This document shows positions 45,801 through 55,572 of a stretch of 64,000 nucleotides of DNA, in pieces. Position 1 is the stretch's first letter. Every line of letters starts with the position of its first letter. The stretch covers positions 12,815,017 to 12,879,016 of the forward strand of contig NC_084587.1 in NCBI RefSeq assembly GCF_033807715.1. Reading direction: 5' to 3'. The stretch is from Cololabis saira. Taxonomy: Eukaryota; Chordata; Actinopteri; Beloniformes; Belonidae. Below the pieces are notes generated by a model. The model was not told where the DNA came from. It worked only from the letters and a program-made list of their open reading frames with translations, and searched no databases. Position numbers and translations under genes: made by a program.

Positions 45801-45804
45801 AAAA

Positions 45805-46500
45805 AGCAGATCAGCAGATGAGGCTGATGATGTGGCAGCTGCAAGGTAGCACACTAGGAAACCCTGCAGAGAATGGTTTAAACTACCGACAAGAATAATG
45901 CAGCTTCTCTTATCTTCCTCCGGGGGATAGGACACTGACTGCCTGATGCATGCCAGAAACATCATGAGGGACTCCACTCATGAAGAACTGTGCTCTTTGG
46001 TGGCCCCTGTTAAGAGGTACCGAGCTTCATGAGCAGAAAAACAAGGTTTTATACCAGTTTAATTCCCCAAGCTATTAGACTAAAAAGAAAAAAATTACGT
46101 AACTATTTTATCTTGACTGTGCTCATCTAAATCTAGATATTTATGCATTTTTATTATTTATTATGGTTTCTAGGGCTTAGTGGTGGCAGTAAAGTTTTAT
46201 ATATTTTTAATAATTGAGAGCAAATATGCAATGAAATGTCATTCTTAAGAGTACTTACAGTGAAAAAAACATAAGGAAGCTGGTATGTGTAATTTGCAGT
46301 ACTATAATGCTTTATAGAGTAAATGGGTTCAGATGATACCGAATCGTTTAGTTCATTACTGCGTAACATACTAGATTGAGAAATGTATTTAAAAAAAGCA
46401 AGTATCAGTCCTTACCGGGCCCTTTACTGGTAAGTTGGTTGGTTAGCGCTGTCCTATCACAGCTGGGGCCTATCTGTGAGGAAATCACATTCCCTCCATT
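45805..46500. other. Non-genic tract
   Basis: No gene recognised; AT-rich from 46080 on. Confidence 0.35.
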
Positions 46501-46504
46501 TGTA

Positions 46505-46633
46505 TCTGTGATGTTCAGGTGATCTGTCCAGAGTGTACCCCATCTTCTCCCCCAAGACAACTGGATGAAGCTCCAGCCTTCCTCCAGACCCCGAATAAGA
46601 TGAGGTGGGTGTAGAAAATGGATGGATGGTATC
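46505..46633 (+). mobile_element. RTE/SINE-type 3' tail
   Basis: GTGATCTGTCCAGAGTGTACC then AGCTCCAGCCTTCCTCC and an end of GTAGAAAATGGATGGATGG. Decayed copy of the tail seen at 12025. Confidence 0.5.
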
Positions 46634-46639
46634 ACTGTT

Positions 46640-47530
46640 TTCGAAGGTTGTGACATCAATAAAAAACCACTAAACACAACTCCCACACTGTGGGAGCTGA
46701 AGAAACTAGAGTATGAAACCTGATACTTCACATCAATAGGAAAAGCCATGGCATACACCTTTAAAGCACTTAAGCCAGAACACCAGACCAATAGAGGATT
46801 GAACATCTATTTACTTTCAAATCCAAACAAGTTCCCTTCAACATGCCGTCAAAATATGTTATAAACATCCATTGAAGATTCTGCTCCATGTTAACAAGGC
46901 AGCATTATATACTGATTAAACAAAAGATCAAATCGGTCTCATGGTCATATTGAAAATCTAAGATTCTAGCACATCTCAAAGTCTTTCTCTTAGCTTTAGA
47001 TATATGTAGTTATACATAATACATAAGTCTTGCTTATTTACAAAACATACCTGAAAGAGGTGTAAGACTTTCTACACAAAGGCTGGGATTTAAGCTTTAT
47101 AAGAGAATATGTGCACTGAAATTAAATGTCTAACCTCTGTTGTGCCACAAAGGGGGTGCTGGTTCAGTTATTAGAGTTATTAATAATCGTCTTACGATAC
47201 AGTAGTTATTAATAATTAATAAAGATTACTTATCAAAATGAATTAATGAAAACGGGGAACCACCGGACTTATCAGGAAAATAATTCTGATAATTCTGAAA
47301 GCTGCCCCTTTTTCTGGTCGTCGTAGCCTGGGCGCTTCGTCTGGTTGCGCATGGTCCCTGTCCTGCTCGTCAAAGCATTGGAACGTTTGCGGGTCACTCC
47401 GTTGTAACGCGGGTGGGTGAGTGGGCTTTCACGTGCGCAGCTGGCGGAATGGCTGTACGTAAACGTACGGACAGTAGACGTTTCCTTTGCGATGAAAAAG
47501 GTCGGAGAGAGCGACAATAGGGAAACGTGT
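46640..47530. other. Non-genic tract with a GC-rich patch
   Basis: Mostly AT-rich, but 47310-47510 is GC-richer with several CpG. It has no coding motif; the short frame there is antisense without features. It may be part of an unrecognised repeat whose tail follows at 47540. Confidence 0.35.
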
Positions 47531-47539
47531 TGAATATTT

Positions 47540-47590
47540 TCTCAGGGGTTATTCCCTGGGTCTCTGAAAAGAGCCTAGAGACAATTTGTA
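47540..47590 (+). mobile_element. LINE-like 3' tail fragment
   Basis: CTCAGGGGTTATTCCCTGGG then TCTCTGAAAAGAGCCTAGAGACAATTTG matches the tail family at 26234 and 63182, cut before the final TATAAATAAA. Confidence 0.5.
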
Positions 47591-47649
47591 TTCTTTTTTT
47601 TTTAAATATATTTTTATCCCTGATTTTTTCCCATTTTTTTCAACCAGTG

Positions 47650-47895
47650 CTTATGCCTAAGTCGGTCTTGGGCATTGCTCTCCCTGTGCCAACCCCGGGA
47701 CAGCCCTACTACACTGAGGTCAAGTCTCCGTATCTTGAGGAGTGAGCAGGCCGCTTCTTTTCACCAGGCAGGGTGGGGCTTCTCCGGCCGGACGTAGCGC
47801 GTGGAAGGATCACGTTATTCCAGCCAGATCTTCCCCACCCCATCTGGCGCCCCGGCTGGCCAGAGGGGGCATGTATAGCCCAGGACTGTGTGCAT
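47650..47895. other. GC-rich unassigned tract
   Basis: Clearly GC-richer than its surroundings and continuous with a SINE body. Probably another repeat; no coding or structural feature identified. Confidence 0.3.
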
Positions 47896-47899
47896 GTTT

Positions 47900-48062
47900 T
47901 TGTGAGTGTAGCTCCCATTAGCTACCCAAGGGAACAAGAGGAGAACATGCAAACTCCACACAGAAAGGCACTTTCGCCAACCCCACCACAGCGTCCCCGG
48001 TGAGAATTGAACCCAGGACCTACTAGCTGTGAGGCGGCTGCACTACCAGCTGCGCTCTATCC
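47900..48062 (-). mobile_element. tRNA-headed SINE, antisense
   Basis: On the minus strand the head reads GCGCAGCTGGTAGTGCAGCCG (box A region) and GGTCCTGGGTTCAATTCTC (box B), followed by CTTTCTGTGTGGAGTTTGCA and TGTTCTCCTCTTG as in the 10193 copy. It differs from that copy in the head, so it may be another subfamily. Confidence 0.7.
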
Positions 48063-48069
48063 AAACAAA

Positions 48070-48594
48070 GAAGCACATCTTTATGCCGTTATCAGGCTAG
48101 CTCTCTGACCTTAACATCCAGGCCATGTCAACACTTGAGGAAACCGCACTCTCTAAATCTGAGTACATATTAAAACCTTGTGGTACATCCAGATTCAGTT
48201 TTGTCATATAAAAATTATTTCCCTCAGTTTTTTCCATCACTCTTTTATTCTCAGGTATCTGTTCTCTGACACCTCAGGTTTCCATAGTAGCATTACTTCC
48301 TCGTGCTCACGCACTAAAATCAAATTGAAATAATTTATTTAATTAACCTATAATGACGGCTGTATTATAATTGATACATGAATTTCTGAGACCTATGTGC
48401 CTCCCCATATTAACATATATAGTAATATATACATTATATATAAAAAAAATATATAAAATTACACAATGTATTCATAATGTCACAGAAAATAATTATTTTG
48501 AAACAAAATTGGGGGAGTTTTATTTTCATTATTTCAATATTTAATAAACGCTTTTAATAAAACAAAAAGTTTTTTGTTTATTAACGGTCAAACG
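48070..48594. other. Non-genic tract
   Basis: AT-rich (runs of TATA near 48415-48460) with no gene or element edge. Confidence 0.4.
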
Positions 48595-48599
48595 ATTAA

Positions 48600-49671
48600 A
48601 GGGGACCTATTATGAAAAACACGTTTTTTCTTGTTTTAACATATATAAAGTGGTCTCCCCTCACCCTGCCAGCACAGGGGAGACAAAATACCATGAATTT
48701 CTGCAAGGTCTCTGACCCCCGCCGGACAGAGTCCCCCAGTGTCACGTGGTTTTTTTTGAGCCGATTAGAATCTGCTCCTGTCGTTACGTAACGACAGGAG
48801 CAGATTTCCATAGGTTCAGCCTCCGCTGCTGAAACCACGCCCACAACCAGCTCTCTCCGCTGCTGGAACGGTCCATCCTTCAGCCAGTCGGACGCAGCGC
48901 CGTGGCGGAGCGGATCCGGGTTAAATCACCCAGGTTCCCGGGTGGTTTGGGAGCTGGGTCCTCGGGGGTCTGTCCCAGGCTGGACCAGCTTCACCCTCCG
49001 AGATTTTCAGGCAAATCTGTCGGTTTGATCACCGGTAACCGACGATGCGCACAGGATGCGCTCCGGAGCCGATCTGTGCGCCCGCGGCGGGGTTGCAGCG
49101 CCCGTCGCGCAGCATCCGCCGCGTAGATCCGGCTGAAATTCCACTGGTCGGTCCCCGGGAGTCCCTGCTATCAGTCCAGGCCGGTTCCTGCGGTCCCGGA
49201 CGGTCGGAACCGGTCAGATTCCTCCGTTAAAGCCGCGGTGATGCGTGCTGCTCCCGGGCGCCCGGCGTGGCTCCGGAGCCAGCGTTCAGCATCCGCCGGG
49301 TAGATCCGGCTTAAATAGTGCATAAATGTTATTTATATACAACTCATATTTTATTTTTTTAACAATAAAGTTTCCATTTGTGAAAATTCAGTGTTGTGAT
49401 AATTTACAGGCTCGGGCTGCTCTGGCGGAGCGAGGTTTATGCTCCTCCTCTGCTACCCGTCATTCAGGGAGCCAATCAGCACAGAGCCTCATTATCATAC
49501 CCCCCCCTTCCCTAAAAATGAGGCGCAGAAAAAGAGGTTAGAAGCGGTAAAACTAGTGACAGGGTCCACAGGCTGGATTTATGATTTACGTAGAAAAAAC
49601 AAGCTTTAGATTGTTTTTAAGACATTCAAGGCCTGTTTAAAATATACATTAAATGCCATAATAGGTCACCT
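48600..49671 (+). mobile_element. 1.07-kb TTAA-flanked element (TTAAAGGGGACC family), full length
   Basis: TTAA occurs exactly on both sides (48596-48599 and 49672-49675). The ends AGGGGACCTATTATG and the complement of CATAATAGGTCACCT are inverted repeats. TTAAAGGGG again fits the T2 TTAAAGGRR terminus. The GC-rich core (about 48840-49300) contains two copies of a CAGCATCCGCCG...TAGATCCGGCT motif some 180 bp apart. No transposase is visible. A truncated inverted sister lies at 24827. Confidence 0.85.
48769..48806. repeat. 38-bp perfect palindrome centred on TTACGTAA
   Basis: The half-site AATCTGCTCCTGTCGTTAC is followed at 48787/48788 by its exact complement. The same palindrome is kept as 28 bp in the sister element. 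It contains GTTACGTAAC, the D-box consensus of PAR-bZIP/NFIL3 factors. Confidence 0.92.
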
Positions 49672-49675
49672 TTAA

Positions 49676-50285
49676 ATGTTTAAGAGATATCCTTTATTTT
49701 AAGTTTATTTGCTAAAAGTCAGTAGAAAATAAACAATTAAAAACAATAATACCAGATCAGTATTTAGTATCACCGAAGTTATTGGAATCAATGTCAAAAA
49801 GAGAAAAATGAGTAGCCTTTTTTCTAATGTTATTGGTTCTCACTCAGCATTTTAGGGATGATTTGGAATATTTTATCAACAAGCTCATTTCCATGTAGGA
49901 TTCATGAGTCCTTTTGCTTTTGAGTTGTGATTTTCAGTTATGATTAGATATGAGCGTGTATGTTCAGGGCAGGAGATAATTTGTTCCACTGCAGCATTTT
50001 GTAGGTGATAACACGTGTGAATAAGATTTCATACCTTTAACAACAAACTGGCATAAGATCAAAATGTGTAAACTGTGGTAAAATGATTAATTATACCAGG
50101 AACAATGATTAGAGTGGCTGTGCCATTGAAACTGCTCTAGTTGTATTAGGAGGATAAGAGAGCTTTTGTCGCAGCTTTACACCACCAGTACCTTTGCCCT
50201 AACACTAGATACAAAGGAAGCAGTGTCCATCGATTACTGTTGTTGATGTCCCCTTCCAAAGGCTCAACAGAAATCAAAATTTATC
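49676..50285. other. Non-genic tract
   Basis: Low-repeat AT-rich sequence without coding signal. Its mixed texture would make it a reasonable place to look for conserved noncoding DNA. Confidence 0.35.
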
Positions 50286-50289
50286 ATAT

Positions 50290-50826
50290 TACTTGTTCAG
50301 TATTGCTGAGCCTGTTCCCACTGCAGCCAGAGACTTCTGTTGTTAGCTGACAGGAAAACAACTCGGCGTGTTTGTCGACTGCTGTGGCCAATCCGTTTCA
50401 AGGTTGGATATGCTGCACGTACACGGTTGTGCAGAGTGGTCATCTGAGGTACCATAGACTTCCTGTCAACTCCAACCAGTCCGGTCATTTTTCTCTAGCC
50501 TCTCATCAATAATGTGTTTCCATCCAAGAACTGCAGCTCACTGGATGTGTTCTTGTTTTCAGTCAATTCTAAGAAAACTATGGTGACACGATGAATGACA
50601 ATCCAAGGAAATCAACATTTTCAGAACAACTCAGACAGTCATGCCTCAGTAAAAGTAAGATATCATAATTTCTTCCCCCCTCTCATGTTTGATGTCAATG
50701 TTCGTGAAAATCTGGGCCTCTCTCTGCATAATTTTACACACGGCTGCCTCATAATTGGCTGATTGGATAATTGTATGAATAATCAGGTGCACGGATGATC
50801 CCAAATAAAGTGCTAGGTGAGAGCAT
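50290..50826 (-). pseudogene. Tc1-like transposon, family A, 5' part, antisense
   Basis: From the right, CCAAATAAAGTGCTAGGTGAG is a decayed copy of the family terminal repeat, then TCATAATTGGCTGATTGG, then blocks antisense to the transposase helix-turn-helix region (TCCAAGAACTGCAGCTCACT, CAACCAGTCCGGTCATTTTT, TGCAGCCAGAGACTTCTG). The short frame at 50297-50488 is part of the real coding strand. It stops before the DDE domain. Many substitutions suggest an old copy. Confidence 0.7.
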
Positions 50827-51099
50827 ATTCCTACGGAAGTTATAAACAGACTCTAACAGACTTCAATTATGGTACCAGCTGCCAGGAATGCTGTGGCAGG
50901 TTAGGTGGAGGACCCAGGTGCAGGTTCACAGGTGGAGACAGGATGAAGTCAGAGTGCTTTAATTTCTCAGCCTCAACTTCAGGCTCTGAGCGTCTGAACT
51001 GCAGTGTCAGTACAGATACCCTAAAAAACCCAAAACATAACAGAGGAAACCCGGTAAATGTGAGCATGGGCAACCCAGGAATGTAAGTTATGAAAGAAA

Positions 51100-51360
51100 T
51101 AGTGAATCTGTGTGTGCCTGTTCACTCTCTTTATCGTTGTACTGTCATAAATTTAGCTCGTTTTTATTTTGGAGTGTCTCTGAGAATTGCTCAGTCTGAC
51201 CATGAGTTGAACTTGCTGAAACATCCAGCCCTGAAAAGCTCGACAACTGTCTTGAAAGTTTTACACTTGTAAATATTTTCCATCCGTAGAAAATTGGCGT
51301 TAAAAGGCCATGTTGCTTGCGTTGTGCATTGATACACTGAAAAGTGAATTACCTTGCAAT
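51100..51360 (-). pseudogene. Tc1-like transposon relic, family B
   Basis: Ordered blocks GTACTGTCATAAATTTAGC, TCTGAGAATTGCTCAGTCTG, ACCATGAGTTGAACTTGCTG, CAACTGTCTTGAAAGTTTTA and CACTTGTAAATATTTTCC correspond to the same family as 41830-42170, same strand. Strongly decayed. Confidence 0.6.
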
Positions 51361-51682
51361 TTGGATTGACCTGGCAGCCTAACAAAAAGACACACACACA
51401 TTGTATGTAGGTGAGAGAAGCAGCATTCCTTAACTGAGCTAAAGTGAATAAATTAGGCGTGGTTTTCAGAAGCAGTAGAAGTTAAATGTTTCTCAGTCAC
51501 TGTGTTGAAGTCCAGAACGATATGAAACCTGCCACAAACTTGCCAGATATTTTAATTTGTCAGTAGTTACTTCTTTTTTTTGGTAATTTGTAACTATTTA
51601 AAAACTTTATAATTACACAATTGCAGCCACTTGCATGGAGAATAAACAGATTAATTACCATGCCGATACAAGTGCACTATTT

Positions 51683-51835
<153 letters not shown>

Positions 51836-52129
51836 GATTTAGAGTATTTTGCTACAAGATCCTTGAGAGATTTTGGACTTCCATTCTATTCTGACTTGGT
51901 CAAGAGCTGGAGCTGATAAAGGCTCAGAGCTCTGTCTGCTGGGACACATTTGTGCAGAGCAGAGTAAAGGTTCTTCCCTGATTGCCCTCCACCACTCTTT
52001 GTTCAACCTAGTTAGATCAATAACAAGCTCTTAACCACCGGTGCTCCCCGGGGAGCAAAACCTGGTTCTGACTCTGAAAGACCAAAGCTTTCCAGCTTGT
52101 CCAGTGTTTGCAATCATTGTTCAATACTG

Positions 52130-52131
<2 letters not shown>

Positions 52132-52187
<56 letters not shown>
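52132..52187. repeat. (TA)n(GA)n compound microsatellite
   Basis: About 21 TA units followed directly by six or seven GA units. Confidence 0.95.
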
Positions 52188-52351
52188 TTTAGTAATTGAA
52201 CACAACCATACTATGAATATGAGGATTTTGTCTTTATACACAAAAATTGATTTAAAAGTAAACAATAAAGATGCCACCAAAATGTAGACTTTCAACTTGA
52301 ATCTTCACAAAAATATGCAAGTATGAAATATGCAAGTGAAGTAAAATCGGG

Positions 52352-52427
52352 GATGAGCTGGGTTAGGCTCCAGCAGACCCCCGTGACCCTGCAAAGGATA
52401 AAGCGGGTATAGAAGATGGATGATTAA
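52352..52427 (+). mobile_element. RTE/SINE-type 3' tail
   Basis: GGGTTAGGCTCCAGCAGACC, CCCGTGACCCTGCAAAGGAT and AAGCGGGTATAGAAGATGGA form the conserved tail end. Confidence 0.65.
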
Positions 52428-52640
52428 AATTGTTGAAGCCCACGGACAACACCAAATAAATGACATCTGAGTTTTCTCCTGGGAGATGATTTGCCAGGCC
52501 TTTCAGTTGTAGCTTGCTTGTGGTCCTTCCTGCCCTCATTAGTTTTCAGTAACTGAAAAATGGACTCTGTTGTGTTAAGATCAGGTGTTTGACCTGGCCA
52601 TTGAAGAATATTCCATTTCTTTGCCTTCAAACAGTTCTGA
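52428..52640 (-). pseudogene. Tc1/mariner-type transposase C-terminal relic, family C
   Basis: The antisense frame 52424-52630 contains WNILQWPGQTPDLNTTESIF, matching the WPxQSPDLNPIE segment around the last catalytic acidic residue of Tc1/mariner transposases; here the acidic residue is kept as E. The following bases keep only partial similarity. It is distinct from families A and B. Weak remains may extend to about 53060. Confidence 0.65.
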
Positions 52641-53194
52641 GTTGCTCTGTCAGTAATGTTTAGTCAGTGTCCATCTGTACCGTGAAGTGTGGACATACAG
52701 TAGCTGTTTTGTAGCCTTTGGTTCGAGTGTAGCCTAATAATTCATACTGCAGAATCATTTCCTTGTACCAAAGGATTCTGCTATCATCCACTTTAGTAGT
52801 CTTCCATTGCCTTTTATATGTTGATGTTATTGTGCTCACCAGTGCTTTCTTTCTTGGTGAGAATGTACCAAACTATTGATATGGCCCCACCAAAGGTCTC
52901 CTCGAATTACATTGTTGTTTTTTTTCAGCCTACTGATGCCTCGTTCATTTGCATTGGAAAGGTATAGGTAGGTAGATCCAGTCAAACAGCTGCAAAAAGC
53001 CAACTTATTATCTGATTATGTACTCCATTATCAGTTGTCTGAATTCTTTTGAGTGCTTGCTTAAAATGGCTGTAACTTCTCAATGTTAAATGCCGAGTTT
53101 CTTTCTGTGTGTGTGAAGCCGTTTTAATTAGAGCTGCCTACAATGGCATATTGGCATGGTCACCATACCATTCATACTGAACATCAAAAGGATG

Positions 53195-53425
53195 GAGCGT
53201 CTCCCTCCTGTCCACGGGCCTGTGCAAACCAACTGGCTCCTGTCCTCATTCAGCTCTTGAACAGCTCTGTGGAACTGTGTGAAGCTTCCTCCTGTTTCAA
53301 GTGCTTCACGATCACCCTGGTACCCTAAGAAACCCACCGGTACCACAGGAATGCATGACTACAGACCTGCTGCACTGACATTTGTAGTCATGAGCTCCTT
53401 TGAACATCTGGTCCTGGCCCAACAG
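53195..53425 (+). pseudogene. LINE reverse-transcriptase fragment (QLAPV...CFK block)
   Basis: The plus frame reads CANQLAPVLIQLLNSSVELC, then SCFKCFTITLVP and a stop. With a frame shift the text continues as an HDYRPAAL-like block and an ELL/HLVLA-like end. This is the fingers region of a CR1/Rex1-like LINE, just upstream of the piece at 45619. Dead fragment. Confidence 0.65.
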
Positions 53426-53446
53426 ATGGGCTTCTCTGAGTCTTTA

Positions 53447-53830
53447 TGAAACGTCATATCTATGGGAATTTTCACACAGAATCATCCCTAGGGTTTATAA
53501 AGTGGTCCAAAAAGGAGAAAATGCCTACTGAGCAACGGTTCTCTGGCTGAAAATTCTTCATTGATACAGAAAGACAGTGCCCAGGCTTGTTTGTGATGAC
53601 GGTAACGGCAGCTCAAATGACCGCTCGTTAGAACCAAAGTAAGCAGAACTCCATCTTTGAACAAACAATTCATCCAACTTTAAAGCTGCAGCAGCAGGAG
53701 ACCACAGCGGGTGCCATTCCTGTTAGAGCCCAACCAGAAACTGAGGGTACAGTTTGCACAGGCTTATCAAAATTGGACAACAGAAGATTGAGAAAATGTT
53801 GCTAGGTCTGATGAGTTAAAAGTGGTAAAG
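53447..53830 (+). pseudogene. Tc1-like transposon, family A, middle part
   Basis: Blocks ATGGGAATTTTCACACAGAA, AGTGGTCCAAAAAGGAG, CAGCAGCAGGAGACCAC and TTGGACAACAGAAGATTGAG follow the order of the transposase from the first helix-turn-helix to just before the first catalytic aspartate, ending at TCTGATGAGT. The open frame on the opposite strand here is a shadow. Confidence 0.72.
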
Positions 53831-53969
53831 TATAGAATGTAGCCTCTTATAACCTCTTATAAGAACAGTTATTTTTTATCTGCCTCTGGGGGACAAATTA
53901 TTTGCCACTCAGAGCTTATTTCTCTAAAATTTCAACTCTAATGTCTAAAACTATTTATATTTATACATA

Positions 53970-54204
53970 CAGGGGTGCACACAAGCCGGTACTCGAGGGC
54001 TAGTCTACTGCATTTTTTTAGATTTTAGATGTTTCCCTTTCTTCAACACAACTGATTCTAATCACTGGTCATCATCAACATGTCATCAAGGTCTACACAA
54101 CTCTGTTGGTGACAGAGCCTTGTCTATCACGGGTTGTGTTGAGGCAGGAAAACATCTTAAACGTGCAGTAGACTGGCCCTCGAGTACCGGCTTGTGTGCA
54201 CCCC

Positions 54205-54206
<2 letters not shown>
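53970..54206. mobile_element. 237-bp palindromic hAT MITE
   Basis: Ends CAGGGGTGCACACAAGCCGG and CCGGCTTGTGTGCACCCCTG are exact inverted repeats, continuing with ACTCGAGGGC. The left flank is TATACATA; the right flank is TATGTGTG, so the expected 8-bp duplication is probably merged into the adjacent microsatellite. Related to the MITEs at 38986 and 39260. Confidence 0.82.

Positions 54207-54285
<79 letters not shown>
54207..54285. repeat. (TG)n(TA)n compound microsatellite
   Basis: About 20 TG units then about 18 TA units start at the base after the hAT MITE. Confidence 0.95.
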
Positions 54286-54286
<1 letters not shown>

Positions 54287-54287
<1 letters not shown>

Positions 54288-54770
54288 CGTATTTTCTTTT
54301 GATTTGGACTATAAGCCGCACCTGTATATAAGCCGCATCCGCTCTATTTAAAAAAAAAAAGATATGCACGCCGCAAATATTTATGTTTTTAGATTAGACA
54401 TTTACTACATGTACAGAACCATTTTGAACTGTAAATGATGTACATGTTTGTACCTAAATAAATCTTTCCTAACAGTGTCTTTTAACACGGCAGCAACTTT
54501 GCTGATTAAAACTGGACAGAACCAAGAGAAAAGAAACCAGTATTTATTTATCTATTTATCTGTTTGAAATCTGCTTCTACCTACTTCTATCTGCTAAAGA
54601 AGAAGTAGCGTATTCTTCTTTGCATTTATTTTGTCTTAGTTTTTATTCTAATTCCGGTTAGAGCGCCCGAGCGGTGGAAGAAAAATCCACAGAATAGCCG
54701 CACCTTTGTATAAGCCTCATGGTTAAAAACCTATGAAAAAAGTAGCGGCTTATAGTCCAGAAAATACGGT
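54287..54770. mobile_element. MITE with CCGTATTTTC termini, TA-flanked
   Basis: The left end CCGTATTTTCTTTTGATTTGG then ACTATAAGCCGCACC, and the right end GCGGCTTATAGTCCAG then AAAATACGG, are imperfect inverted repeats (the left has a few extra bases). It lies inside a TA run (54248-54284 and 54771-54786), consistent with TA-targeting Tc1/mariner-type transposition. The frames are hydrophobic chance frames. Confidence 0.7.
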
Positions 54771-54825
54771 ATATATATATATATACTGTATATGAGGCAG
54801 ATAGAAAATGACTGTCATCTCTACA

Positions 54826-54925
54826 TTTTGAGAAAAGTTCTTGACAACTTATTGAGTCTATGGCGCCAAAAGTTAAGGCAGATCTCAATGCAAAAATGGG
54901 TCCGACCGGGTACTAGCAAGGTGTA
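54826..54925 (+). pseudogene. Tc1-like transposon, family A, 3' end
   Basis: TTGAGTCTATGGCGCCAAAAG, TTAAGGCAGATCTCAATGCA and GGGTCCGACCGGGTACTAGC then AAGGTGTA match the transposase C-terminus, its TAG stop and the start of the terminal repeat. It could be the other end of the copy at 53447, the middle being lost and several MITEs and microsatellites lying between them. Confidence 0.7.
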
Positions 54926-54933
54926 TTGTAGGT

Positions 54934-55564
54934 CAGTGGTTCCCAACCTTTTTTCCATGGAGCCCCCCCTACTTGTGTCTAAGACGGCCCCCCGACCCGT
55001 ACATACTAGCAGCAAAAGAGTAAAGTTATTCGTTACAAACCTTTAATTGAAAAAATGAACAATAATTATGTTTTTTTGATACATTTATCTTTGGTTTACC
55101 CTGTATAAAGATGACTTTGTTTTTCTCACCTTCCTTTTGTGTCACCAATGTATAAAATACGCACAAAAAATAATTGCAAGGACATAAAAATATTTCTGAA
55201 AAATGTCTCTTTTAATATGAGAGCAACATTTTTTTTTAACATTTTTCCTTTAACAACCTGTCGGAGTAGTAGTATGATTAAATGTTGAATAATGATATAA
55301 TAATACATTTCACAATACAAGTTTTTATCCTGATAAATAACTTAATATTTTAAAATGACCAAAATATATTTCTAAGTGGGTTTATACAGACTTGGATTAC
55401 TGTATTCCATTAGGTGTTTTATTATGATTTTTTTATTTATTTAACATGTGTAAATATAAGTTTTACACCTGCATATCCTCAAAGCAGACAAAATTTCGCG
55501 CCCCCCCCCAGAGATCTCTGGCGCCCCCCCAGTGGGGGCCCGGACCCCAGGTTGGGAGACACTG
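54934..55564. mobile_element. 631-bp non-autonomous hAT element
   Basis: Left end CAGTGGTTCCCAACCTTTTT; right end AGGTTGGGAGACACTG, inverted repeats over about 16 bp. Flanks TTGTAGGT and CTGTACAG share only part of their bases, so the duplication has decayed. C-rich runs lie near 54965 and 55500-55530. Confidence 0.75.
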
Positions 55565-55572
55565 CTGTACAG

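Noticed and set aside
53488..53673. Antisense frame of 61 codons
   Set aside because: Shadow of the plus-strand Tc1 family A relic.
54093..54369. Tyr-Ile and Thr-His repeat frames
   Set aside because: Translation of the TG/TA microsatellite and its flanking MITEs.
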